A stretch of 54,735 bases of DNA from NCBI GenBank assembly GCA_024698485.1, contig JAILRC010000048.1, forward strand, positions 1-54,735, in the 5' to 3' direction. Below the pieces are notes generated by a model. It saw nothing but the letters and a program-made list of their open reading frames with translations. It had not been told where the DNA came from and ran no database searches. Positions 25,413-32,753 of the stretch are shown here, piece after piece (the first letter of the stretch is position 1; every line of letters starts with the position of its first letter). Origin of the DNA: Lachnospiraceae bacterium (GTDB taxonomy: Bacteria > Bacillota > Clostridia > Lachnospirales > Lachnospiraceae). A program made the position numbers and the translations under genes.

Positions 25413-25702
25413 AAAAAAAACCTGTCCTAAGCAGTTATCTGCTGGGACAGGTCTGAAATCTCAATTTCCTGCGGTGCCACCCGGCTTGGTGTGAATACTC
25501 ACATCCTCTCATACGTACTCAACCTGATGAAAGTTTTTATACGCTGCTGTTTTTAACGAAGTGTCGTCTCCGTCTCGCCTACCTTCGCTCGGTTCGGTTC
25601 GCCCTCGGAAGCCCATTCATCATCATCCTTGCTGCCGCAATCCCACCGCCTGCGGCTCTCTGAGTGTAGGTTTAATGACTACTTACTCTTCTTCAACGGT
25701 TT
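25413..25702 (-). ncRNA. T-box riboswitch, tryptophan (UGG) specifier
   Basis: Minus-strand leader of trpXYZ. The T-box core GGGTGGCACCGCAGG is at 25482-25468. The Stem I features AGAGTAAG (loop E side), the distal CAGAGAG and GGTGGGAT segments, and GAA-UGG-GC (specifier UGG at 25615-25613) are visible, with helix pairing on both sides of the specifier loop (GUCAUU with GAUGAU; GAAG with CUUC). The antiterminator bulge reads UGGC, which fits the G discriminator of bacterial tRNA-Trp. The terminator stem CCTGTCC...GGACAGG (25451-25421) is followed by eight U (25420-25413). Uncharged tRNA-Trp should allow read-through into trpX. Confidence 0.93.
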
Positions 25703-25708
25703 TGCCAT

Positions 25709-25737
25709 ACTTTACCATAGCAACGTGGTGTTGTCAA
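25709..25737 (-). promoter_or_regulatory. Promoter of the T-box/trpXYZ operon
   Basis: Minus strand: -35 TTGACA (25737-25732), 17-bp spacer, -10 TAAAGT (25714-25709). Expected start near 25702. Confidence 0.82.
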
Positions 25738-25820
25738 GAGGTTTTTTCTTATTTTGCTTTTCATTTATTTTTTTCTTGAAAAGTGTTATCATTAGAAAAA
25801 CTCTTTTGTGGAGGAAACCG

Positions 25821-26783
25821 ATGCGCGGAATAAAAAAGAAGATCTTCAGCATAATACAGATCGGCAACAAAGAAGATGTACCCAGCACCCTCTTTGACTA
25901 CGGGATCATCGCCGTCATCGCCGTCAATCTCTTTGCAACACTCTTCTCCACTTTCGAGGCTTCGAAACCCTATGCCGGACTGCTGGACATTACGGAGACG
26001 GTAACGGTGGTGATCTTCACCGTTGAATACGCCTTAAGGATCTGGACCTCCGACAGCCTTTTCCCCGATTCATCAAAGGGTGTGGCTGTTTTAAGATATG
26101 TTTTTTCCTTTTACGGCATCATCGAACTCCTGACCTTCCTGCCCTTCTACCTGCCTTTCATCTTTCCGGCGGGAGCCGTGGCTTTCAGGATGTTCCGCGT
26201 CATAAGGATCTTAAGGCTCTTTAAGATCAACGCCCAATACGACGCCTTCAACGTCATCATTTCGGTTCTTAAAGAAAAAAGGAACCAACTCTTTTCTTCC
26301 ATCGCCATGATACTGATCCTCATGGTTTCCGCGTCACTCTGTATGTACTCTCTGGAGCATGAGACCCAGCCGGACCTCTTCCAAAATGCCTTTTCCGGCA
26401 TATGGTGGGCCGCCTCCACTCTCCTTACCATAGGTTACGGAGACATCTATCCCGTCACCATTGCAGGTAAGATCATGGCCATCATCATATCCTTCCTGGG
26501 TGTGGGCATGGTAGCCATCCCCACAGGTATCATTTCCGCAGGTTTCGTGGAACAGTACACCAGAGTCCGTGACCTTCCCGCCCTAAAGCCCGGCTCAAAG
26601 CTTGAACTCCTGACCTACGAGATATCTCCCGATCACCCCTGGTCCAACAAGCCTGTCAGCGAGATAAGGCTAAACAAACAGGAGATCGTTGCAATGATAG
26701 TCAGAGGCAGCGATGAGCTGATCCCCCACGGTGCAACGGTGATCCGCCCCAACGACACGGTGATCGTATACAAAAAGCCCTGA
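25821..26783 (+). CDS. Voltage-gated-type potassium channel with RCK C-terminal domain
   Basis: 320 residues from ATG 25821, which follows GGAGGAAA; an upstream in-frame ATG at 25629 falls in the T-box DNA and is rejected. Six TM segments: S1 near residue 30, S2 near 60, S3 near 100, an S4 with repeated arginines (FRMFRVIRILRLFK, about 120-134), S5, a pore with filter TLLTIGYGD, and S6 (IIISFLGVGMVAIPTGII). Residues 258-320 resemble a TrkA-C/RCK_C ligand-binding domain; a TrkA-N domain is absent. It should conduct K+ and set membrane potential. Confidence 0.92.
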   Translation: MRGIKKKIFSIIQIGNKEDVPSTLFDYGIIAVIAVNLFATLFSTFEASKPYAGLLDITETVTVVIFTVEYALRIWTSDSLFPDSSKGVAVLRYVFSFYGIIELLTFLPFYLPFIFPAGAVAFRMFRVIRILRLFKINAQYDAFNVIISVLKEKRNQLFSSIAMILILMVSASLCMYSLEHETQPDLFQNAFSGIWWAASTLLTIGYGDIYPVTIAGKIMAIIISFLGVGMVAIPTGIISAGFVEQYTRVRDLPALKPGSKLELLTYEISPDHPWSNKPVSEIRLNKQEIVAMIVRGSDELIPHGATVIRPNDTVIVYKKP

Positions 26784-26798
26784 ATACGCCCATAATAA

Positions 26799-26825
26799 AA
26801 CAGCCGCTGCCGCGGCTGTTTTTCT
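26799..26825. terminator. Bidirectional terminator
   Basis: AACAGCCGC (26799-26807) pairs with GCGGCTGTT (26812-26820), with T-runs on both strands. It lies between the convergent channel and glycosyltransferase genes. Confidence 0.9.
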
Positions 26826-26836
26826 GTAAAGATCTC

Positions 26837-27796
26837 CTAAAATATCCTGAAACAGTTCCCTATAAGCTCCAGTTCAAACAAAATGTAGTACTTTATATTC
26901 TTAAACTTAAAAGGCACATGTCTCACCTTCCGAAGATTCCCCACGCCTTCAAACAGGGCTTTCAGATAAACTCCCGTAAGCCCGTGTCTTGCAAAGAACA
27001 CAGCCTTTAACAGGATTCCCGAAAGGATGAAGGGGAAGTTCACAAGATGCAAGAGAAAAGGCAGGTTCTTAAAGTTCATCCACACCAGATTTCTGGTGCC
27101 CAGCCTTGTTTTAAACTCATTGTATCTCTTTCCGCTCTTGTTGGCGGTCCCGCTGCCGTAGTGGATGACTTGCGCCTCCGGAACATAGACATTTCTGTAA
27201 CCCGCAAGTTTCCCCCGGATCCCAAGATCCAAGTCTTCCCTGTAGGCAAAGAAAGCCTCGTCCAAAAGACCGATCTCATCCAGAACCGACTTTCTGTATA
27301 TGCAGGCTCCGCCGCAGGGTGCGGTGATCTCCGCTCTCTTACAATACTTTGCCGCAGGTTTCCTGTTGCCCCGTTGAAAAGCAAGGCCAAAGAGGGTGTA
27401 AAGATCGCCCGCATCATCCACAAGGCTGTGGTCGGAGTACATGAGCATCTTGGCGGAAGCTCCGAAGACCTTTTCGTCTTCATCAAGAGCCTTGCACAGG
27501 TTTTCAATAAAGCCGGGAAGCACCTCCGTGTCATTGTTCAGGAGAAGGACATATTCTCCTTCCGCTGCCGTCAGCCCCCGGTTGACCGCCGGTGCAAAGC
27601 CGCGGTTCTCAGAGTTTTCTATGATCCTGACCTGCGGATGGTTTTCCCTTATCCACGAAACGGAACCGTCTTTGGAAGCATTATCCACGATTATGATCTC
27701 CGTTTCATCAAAAGAAACCCCGGCCAAAGAGCCGAGGCATTTTTCCAGGAAATGTTTTCCGTCCATATTGGGGATTATCACGGAAACTTTTTTCAT
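26837..27796 (-). CDS. Glycosyltransferase family 2, rhamnosyltransferase-like
   Basis: 319 residues, GT-A fold. N-terminal VSVIIPNMDGKHFLEKCL, nucleotide-binding IIIVDNASKDGS, the metal-binding LLNNDTE (about residues 95-101), and the acceptor motif CGGACIYRKSVLDEIG with FAYREDLDLGIR (about 165-200). A hydrophobic C-terminal patch (about 255-280) suggests membrane contact. Its ATG directly follows the stop of the TagF-like gene (TAAATG), so the two are coupled and probably build the same surface polymer. Donor sugar unknown. Confidence 0.88.
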   Translation of the reverse strand: MKKVSVIIPNMDGKHFLEKCLGSLAGVSFDETEIIIVDNASKDGSVSWIRENHPQVRIIENSENRGFAPAVNRGLTAAEGEYVLLLNNDTEVLPGFIENLCKALDEDEKVFGASAKMLMYSDHSLVDDAGDLYTLFGLAFQRGNRKPAAKYCKRAEITAPCGGACIYRKSVLDEIGLLDEAFFAYREDLDLGIRGKLAGYRNVYVPEAQVIHYGSGTANKSGKRYNEFKTRLGTRNLVWMNFKNLPFLLHLVNFPFILSGILLKAVFFARHGLTGVYLKALFEGVGNLRKVRHVPFKFKNIKYYILFELELIGNCFRIF

Positions 27797-28933
27797 TTAC
27801 AGTTTCAAAACCTCCATGATCCTAAAGGCAGCATTGCTGTCACGATGAGCAAAGGCCTTTTCCATAAACACATCGGATCTCACGGAATCGTGTTTTGCGG
27901 GGTCGGAAGCCAGTTTGAGGATCTCATCCGCAAGAGCATCTATCCTTCTGAAGACAGGACCCGGAACGAAACTGTCATAATCCTCATAGAAGCCTCTTTC
28001 AGCATCCCTGTAATAATCAAGATCGGGAGCATAGAACAGCACGGGACGTTCAAGAATGGCAAAATCGTAACATATGGACGAATAGTCCGTTACAAGAATA
28101 TCAGCCTTTCTCATTATCATGTTCAGATTGTCCTGTCCCGAAACATCGACACAGTTTCCGAACATAAAGTACTCGGACCTGCCCTTGAGTTCATGAGCCA
28201 CATGGGGATGAAGTCTGAGCAACACCTGGATCTTTCTGTTCTTGCTCTGAAGTTTTCTTAAAAGAGTTCTTATCTCATAGTAAGGAGCATCTCCGGGAAT
28301 GTTCTCTCTGAAGGTTGTTGCAAAGAGAACCGTGAATTTGTCCTTATCTCTGATATCATCATTATAGTCATGAGCCTCAAAAAGTTCATCACATCTCGGA
28401 CTACCGGTGACAAAGATCTTCTCGTAAGGAAGGCCGAAACAGCCCTTGTAGATCTGCTTGGTGTATTCAGAAGCCACAAAGAGATGGGTGATCTTGGAAT
28501 AGCAGCCTTGCTCCAGTTCCTTAAGTCCCCCTTCCGTGGTGTCCAGTCCGAAGCGTTTAATGGTTCCCGTTCCGTGCCACAGCATGGCTATCTGAACATC
28601 TTCGGGAACATTACAAAAGCCCAGAGGCAAAAAAGCATTGTCAAGAAAGACCGTGCGGCAGCTTCCCATCTGAAAACTCTTAATGACAAAGAATCTGAAA
28701 GCTCCGAAAATGTTCTTTCCGAAATCGGTATGAGCCCGGTTCAGGAAGTAGGTCCTGTAACCCTTTGCCCTTACCTTCTGCATCATACTTCCGCAGTTTC
28801 CCGTCATTCCGCCGTCATGAGTCATAACAAAGAACACGCCCTTCTTTTTAAAAGGCAGACGTGCTCTGAAATTGTAAAAGGCTGCAAACAGACGATATCC
28901 TTTTAACTTTTTTTCTGAAATCTCGTAATCCAT
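27797..28933 (-). CDS. CDP-glycerol (TagF/TagB-like) glycerophosphotransferase
   Basis: 378 residues from ATG 28933. Motifs of the Glyphos_transf family are present in order: LWHGTGTIKRFG (catalytic His), VASEYTKQIYKG, TGSPRCDEL, LLRLHPHV (second His) and VTDYSSICYDFAILERPVLFY. It would transfer polyol phosphate to a lipid-linked wall or capsule precursor at the inner membrane face. The upstream TTG reading to 28987 overlaps the small ORF and lacks a ribosome site, so I use the ATG, 1 nt after that ORF's stop, implying translational coupling. Confidence 0.85.
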   Translation of the reverse strand: MDYEISEKKLKGYRLFAAFYNFRARLPFKKKGVFFVMTHDGGMTGNCGSMMQKVRAKGYRTYFLNRAHTDFGKNIFGAFRFFVIKSFQMGSCRTVFLDNAFLPLGFCNVPEDVQIAMLWHGTGTIKRFGLDTTEGGLKELEQGCYSKITHLFVASEYTKQIYKGCFGLPYEKIFVTGSPRCDELFEAHDYNDDIRDKDKFTVLFATTFRENIPGDAPYYEIRTLLRKLQSKNRKIQVLLRLHPHVAHELKGRSEYFMFGNCVDVSGQDNLNMIMRKADILVTDYSSICYDFAILERPVLFYAPDLDYYRDAERGFYEDYDSFVPGPVFRRIDALADEILKLASDPAKHDSVRSDVFMEKAFAHRDSNAAFRIMEVLKL

Positions 28934-28934
28934 C

Positions 28935-29105
28935 TTAAATATTATACTTGAGGTAGACCAGTACCCAAACCTTCCTTTCGGAATCAAAGCTGACGCTTAC
29001 TATCATCTCGATGGGAATGCTCTGATTGTTGAGATAGGTAGTGAGCTTGTCAATATACTGAAATTCCATAAATGTGTATTTAGTAGGTAAAGCGTTGTGT
29101 TCCAT
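28935..29105 (-). CDS. Small protein of unknown function (56 aa) upstream of the TagF-like gene
   Basis: ATG 29105 follows AAGGAG at 10 nt, and the stop TAA is separated by one base from the ATG of the TagF-like gene. The peptide has a helical start and a beta-rich C-terminal half (IPIEMIVSVSFDSERKVWVL). It has its own promoter (29216-29188). I do not recognise a family. It may be a true small protein or a leader ORF that couples translation to the transferase. Confidence 0.55.
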   Translation of the reverse strand: MEHNALPTKYTFMEFQYIDKLTTYLNNQSIPIEMIVSVSFDSERKVWVLVYLKYNI

Positions 29106-29187
29106 TTTTCCACACTCCTTATGCAAGTAATCGAATACTCTTCCCCTGCAGGATCATCGCCCCTTTTCCCCGTCCTGACACTTGATT

Positions 29188-29216
29188 AATATAACGCATT
29201 CGTAAAAAAATGTAAA
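29188..29216 (-). promoter_or_regulatory. Promoter of the wall-polymer transferase operon
   Basis: Minus strand: -35 TTTACA (29216-29211), 17-bp spacer, -10 TATATT (29193-29188). Confidence 0.65.
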
Positions 29217-29231
29217 GCGCACATTACACAC

Positions 29232-29269
29232 AAAAAGGCAGTCGTGCATATATATGCTCAACTGCCTTT
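29232..29269 (-). terminator. Terminator of the soluble hybrid kinase gene
   Basis: AAAGGCAGT (29234-29242) pairs with ACTGCCTTT (29261-29269), with a second inner stem GCATAT/ATATGC. On the minus strand it is followed by five U. It begins 6 nt after the kinase stop. Confidence 0.88.
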
Positions 29270-29274
29270 GATCC

Positions 29275-32200
29275 TCATTTTACCAGAAATCTCTCAACAA
29301 TTTCCTTTACATGATCCGGATCGATGGGTTTTGAAATGTGCTCGTTCATTCCGCATTCCTTCGCCATCTTCACATCTTCCATAAAAGCATTTGCCGTCAT
29401 GGCAATGATGGGTATGTTCTTTGCATCGTCCCTGTTCATGGTCCTGATGGCTTTGGTGGCCTCATATCCGTTCATAAGCGGCATCATGATGTCCATGAAT
29501 ATGCATTTGAACTCTCCTATGGAGGAGGCTCTGAACTTGTAGACCGCATCTTCTCCGTCCGTGGCTTCCACAATGTCCATATTCATCTCCATGAGAAGTT
29601 CCTTTGCTATCTCCCTGTTGATGTCATTGTCTTCCACAAGAAGGACTTTAATGTTCTTAAGGTCCACATTTTTGTGAATTTTCTTCACTTCTGCGATGTT
29701 GTGGGTGACAGGTGAGAAATCCACGTCAAAATCAAAGTTAAGGGTAACCACCGTTCCCACGTTCACTTCACTCTGAATGTCTATGGTGCCTCCCAGCATA
29801 TCCACAAAATTCTTTACGATCAGCATTCCAAGGCCGGTCCCTTTGTATTTGGAATGAACTCCGTCCCTTTCCACCTGCGAAAAAGGTTCATATATCTTCT
29901 TAAGAAAATCCTGGGTCATTCCTATGCCCGAATCCGCAATGACGTATTTTACATGCAGTTTTCCCTTGTCCGGAGACAGATAGTTCTCGGAACGGAAAAT
30001 GATATTCTTGCCGTCGGGCGTGTATTTTATCGCATTTGAAAGAATGTTCATCACCACCTGGCGGAGCCTCAGGCCGTCAGTGAGAACGCAGTCCACCGCA
30101 GGCGGTTTGCAGTCCGTGATGATCTCCAGCCTTCTGTCCACCATATAACCCTGCATTATGGACATAAAGTTGTTTTCCATTTCCCTTAAATTCACCGATT
30201 CATGAGCCATCTCGATCTTTCCGCTCTCGATCCGGCTCAGGTCAAGACTGTCGTTTATGAGAGCCAGAAGGTGATCCGAAGAACTCCTGATCTTTTCCAG
30301 ACAATCCTCCACTCTCGCTTTGTTCTCCAGGTTTTCCATAGCTATCCTTGTCATGCCCACAATGGCATTCATGGGTGTGCGGATGTCATGACTCAGATTG
30401 GAGAAAAAGCCGGATTTCGTCTCGCTGGCCTGTTTAGCCTCCTCGTAGGCCCATTCTATGGCTGCTTCTCTCTCCAGTTCTTTTCTCTTGCTCTCATCGA
30501 TGATCTGGATGGAGAACACGATATGGTCGATCTTTCCGCCATTGTCCTCAGTCATTTTTGTAACCGATGCCCTTGCCCATTCCCCCACATCATTGATGTA
30601 GTCCACGGAAATGGTCTTTTCATCCCTCATACGTTCATCCAGGGTGTTCGGATCCATGAATTCCATGACCTTTTCCCTGTGCTCGTCCGACACGTTCAGC
30701 CGCATAAGGCCTATAGCCGTCTCCAGACTGTCTTCTTCCAGAAGGAACTCCGCAGTCCTTCGATTGTGTATGAGGGTCTTGTATCTTTTATGAGAAAGGC
30801 TCACATATGCAAGGACCATATAAGTTTCGGAAATGACCCGGTTCAAGACATCATAACGTTTTTCATCTATGATGCTCTCTGTGAGCCAGAGAACGCTCTT
30901 AACTTCTCCCTCCGCTCCTTTGGAGTAGATCTTAAATCCCGTCTTCACCCACCCAAGCCTGGTAGAGTTCACATCAAGGCTAAGGGTGCCGGAGGAAGCC
31001 AGTCTTTCCGAAAGGGTGGACATATTAAAGAAATCCCTGTCTGCTTTGGAGGCTTCGGGATACATATATTCCGCCACCCATATGTTCATCATCTGCTGGA
31101 GATTGTCTTTGAAATTTTCAAAACGCCCGGTCCTCTCAAAAGGCTTAACAGTCACCACTTCACAGGTGTCCAGATCGATCCTGTAAACAGCCAGATAATG
31201 ATCCGACACCGTCCTCATGAAATGCATCCGGTCCTCGCTGCCCTGTTTCTCGCGGTCGGAATTTTCCTCCACATAGAGGATAAAAGCAGCCGCTCCTCTG
31301 TCATCACGCGTAAGGGAATAGAAACTGCATTTGCACCAGTGATCGTCATTGTCGATATATTCAAAGGATATTTCGTCTCGCTCTCCCAATCGCATCCTAA
31401 GATCGGATAGCTGCAAAAATCTGCCGAGCCCTTTTCTGAACTCCCCGTGTTTGATCCCTTCCGTCATACGGTCAAATGCCGTCTGTGCCTCTTCGGGTGA
31501 CTTGACATCGGGTCCGCTCTCCTTATCTTTAAAGACTTCCCGAATGTTCTCCATATCAATGACACAGCGGTATCTATAAGGTCGGCTGAGTTTTCCGCAT
31601 ATGAGTTTTGCAAGGTTCAGTTCCTTTTCTTTCTTCCTTGCTTCCGCTCTGAAGCCTTCATTGCTCTCCCCCACCATGATCCTGGCCAGCTGAAGATTTT
31701 TGAATTTTGCTGCCTCCAGCTCGTTTCCGGTGGTGGCGATGAGGTTCAGCATATTTTGAATGAATCCCAGCCCCGATACGGAACCTTCTATATTATAGAC
31801 GGTAACAAATCCCACTACGGTGGAGTAGCAGAACACAGGCATGAGAAGTTCGTTTTTTACCCCCAGGAAGCTGAGCTTATTGTATACCTCGCGGTCATCG
31901 TACTTTATCTTTTTCAGATCTTCCAGGAAACAAAATCTTCCGGGCTTAAAGGAATTTTTGAGTCGGGTGTTCAAAAGCAGAGAAAATTCTTCACTTTTCG
32001 GTTTTGCCTTTTCGTCATTTCGTAAAACCGAACTGGCATAGATGCTCCTGCTCCTGCCGTAAAGGACAAAATACGAAGCCTCCGCATCAAGGAAACGGCA
32101 CATCCGGTCCAGGACCCATTCGACTCTGTCTTCGAAGAGTATATCGCTCTCCACGAAAAAGACCATGCAGTCGTTGACCATCTGCATGAGTTCCTTTGTA

Positions 32201-32304
32201 TCACCTTTTCCCGTTTTTTTCTCAATTTCTTCGTAGGTGATCCTGTGCCTGTCCATAAGATAGTTAAGGACAGTTTCCCGTGAGCAAAAATTCTTCTCGC
32301 CCAT
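29275..32304 (-). CDS. Hybrid sensor histidine kinase, soluble
   Basis: 1009 residues from ATG 32304, which follows GGGAGGTG; the longer ATG at 32343 has no ribosome site. No TM helix is visible, so the sensor is cytoplasmic: a GAF-like domain (about 30-190), two or three PAS-like regions (220-600), HisKA with SNLSHDIRTPMNAIVGM (His near 637), HATPase with MNILSNAIKYTPDG, DSGIGM and GTGLGMLI, and a C-terminal receiver with D in IFMDIMMPLMNG. The kinase core is closely related to that at 19808. No output regulator is adjacent. Function unknown. Confidence 0.9.
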   Translation of the reverse strand: MGEKNFCSRETVLNYLMDRHRITYEEIEKKTGKGDTKELMQMVNDCMVFFVESDILFEDRVEWVLDRMCRFLDAEASYFVLYGRSRSIYASSVLRNDEKAKPKSEEFSLLLNTRLKNSFKPGRFCFLEDLKKIKYDDREVYNKLSFLGVKNELLMPVFCYSTVVGFVTVYNIEGSVSGLGFIQNMLNLIATTGNELEAAKFKNLQLARIMVGESNEGFRAEARKKEKELNLAKLICGKLSRPYRYRCVIDMENIREVFKDKESGPDVKSPEEAQTAFDRMTEGIKHGEFRKGLGRFLQLSDLRMRLGERDEISFEYIDNDDHWCKCSFYSLTRDDRGAAAFILYVEENSDREKQGSEDRMHFMRTVSDHYLAVYRIDLDTCEVVTVKPFERTGRFENFKDNLQQMMNIWVAEYMYPEASKADRDFFNMSTLSERLASSGTLSLDVNSTRLGWVKTGFKIYSKGAEGEVKSVLWLTESIIDEKRYDVLNRVISETYMVLAYVSLSHKRYKTLIHNRRTAEFLLEEDSLETAIGLMRLNVSDEHREKVMEFMDPNTLDERMRDEKTISVDYINDVGEWARASVTKMTEDNGGKIDHIVFSIQIIDESKRKELEREAAIEWAYEEAKQASETKSGFFSNLSHDIRTPMNAIVGMTRIAMENLENKARVEDCLEKIRSSSDHLLALINDSLDLSRIESGKIEMAHESVNLREMENNFMSIMQGYMVDRRLEIITDCKPPAVDCVLTDGLRLRQVVMNILSNAIKYTPDGKNIIFRSENYLSPDKGKLHVKYVIADSGIGMTQDFLKKIYEPFSQVERDGVHSKYKGTGLGMLIVKNFVDMLGGTIDIQSEVNVGTVVTLNFDFDVDFSPVTHNIAEVKKIHKNVDLKNIKVLLVEDNDINREIAKELLMEMNMDIVEATDGEDAVYKFRASSIGEFKCIFMDIMMPLMNGYEATKAIRTMNRDDAKNIPIIAMTANAFMEDVKMAKECGMNEHISKPIDPDHVKEIVERFLVK

Positions 32305-32365
32305 ATTCCACCTCCCCGTCTCAAAACGCACGGACTCTCTCATTTAAAAGAGAGCCACACAAGTG

Positions 32366-32394
32366 ATTATATATAGTTTTTTAAAAAATAACAA
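32366..32394 (-). promoter_or_regulatory. Promoter of the soluble hybrid kinase gene
   Basis: Minus strand: -35 TTGTTA (32394-32389), 17-bp spacer, -10 TATAAT (32371-32366). Confidence 0.6.
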
Positions 32395-32484
32395 TAAACA
32401 CAATCTTTTGTGTGAAAAATTTATACTTTATTTAGACCTATTCTGATAATCAAGCCTTTATGCGCAACAGGTCAACAGTTTTAT

Positions 32485-32618
32485 GGTAAATTTTACCTAG
32501 GGAAAATATATATGTGAAATCGATTGTGTGTATTTCATTTTTGTGCAACTTGCACAAAAAATCGGTTGCATTTTTGTATATGTAATCGATTGCACATTTT
32601 TGCTTTTTGGTATATGCT
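32485..32618 (+). promoter_or_regulatory. Operator cluster and likely promoter of the glycan uptake operon
   Basis: In this AT-rich 410-bp gap (32344-32753) there are a 13-bp palindrome GGTAAATTTTACC (32485-32497), a 17-bp palindrome TTGTGCAACTTGCACAA (32541-32557), and three boxes in the same orientation: ATCGATTGTGT (from 32519), ATCGGTTGCAT (from 32561) and ATCGATTGCAC (from 32585). A candidate promoter has -35 TTGCAC (32590-32595) inside the last box and -10 TATGCT (32613-32618) at 17 bp. The last box also matches the CcpA cre consensus at 13 of 14 positions. The LacI regulator at 47728 is the obvious binder; CcpA is the alternative. From 32620 to 32740 I see no further feature. Confidence 0.6.
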
Positions 32619-32753
32619 AAAAGCAGTCAGTGATTTATGCCTTTAAAATTGCGGTTTTTGAGTACATGCGCAAATTTTGTCACTGTTTTATTCATATTTA
32701 AAATATTTCAGTAATTTTTTAGGCATATTGTACAAGTTTTAGGGGAGATATAC

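Noticed and set aside
25629-25820. N-terminal extension of the K+ channel
   Set aside because: The DNA is the promoter and Stem I region of the T-box on the other strand; the ATG at 25821 has GGAGG in the right place and matches family length.
30202-31410. 402-codon plus-strand frame opposite the soluble histidine kinase
   Set aside because: Shadow of conserved kinase motifs on the other strand; composition typical of antisense reading.
32581-32596. Calling the third box a CcpA cre site outright
   Set aside because: One mismatch to the consensus, but related boxes nearby fit the cre pattern poorly and a cluster LacI regulator is present; left as an alternative.
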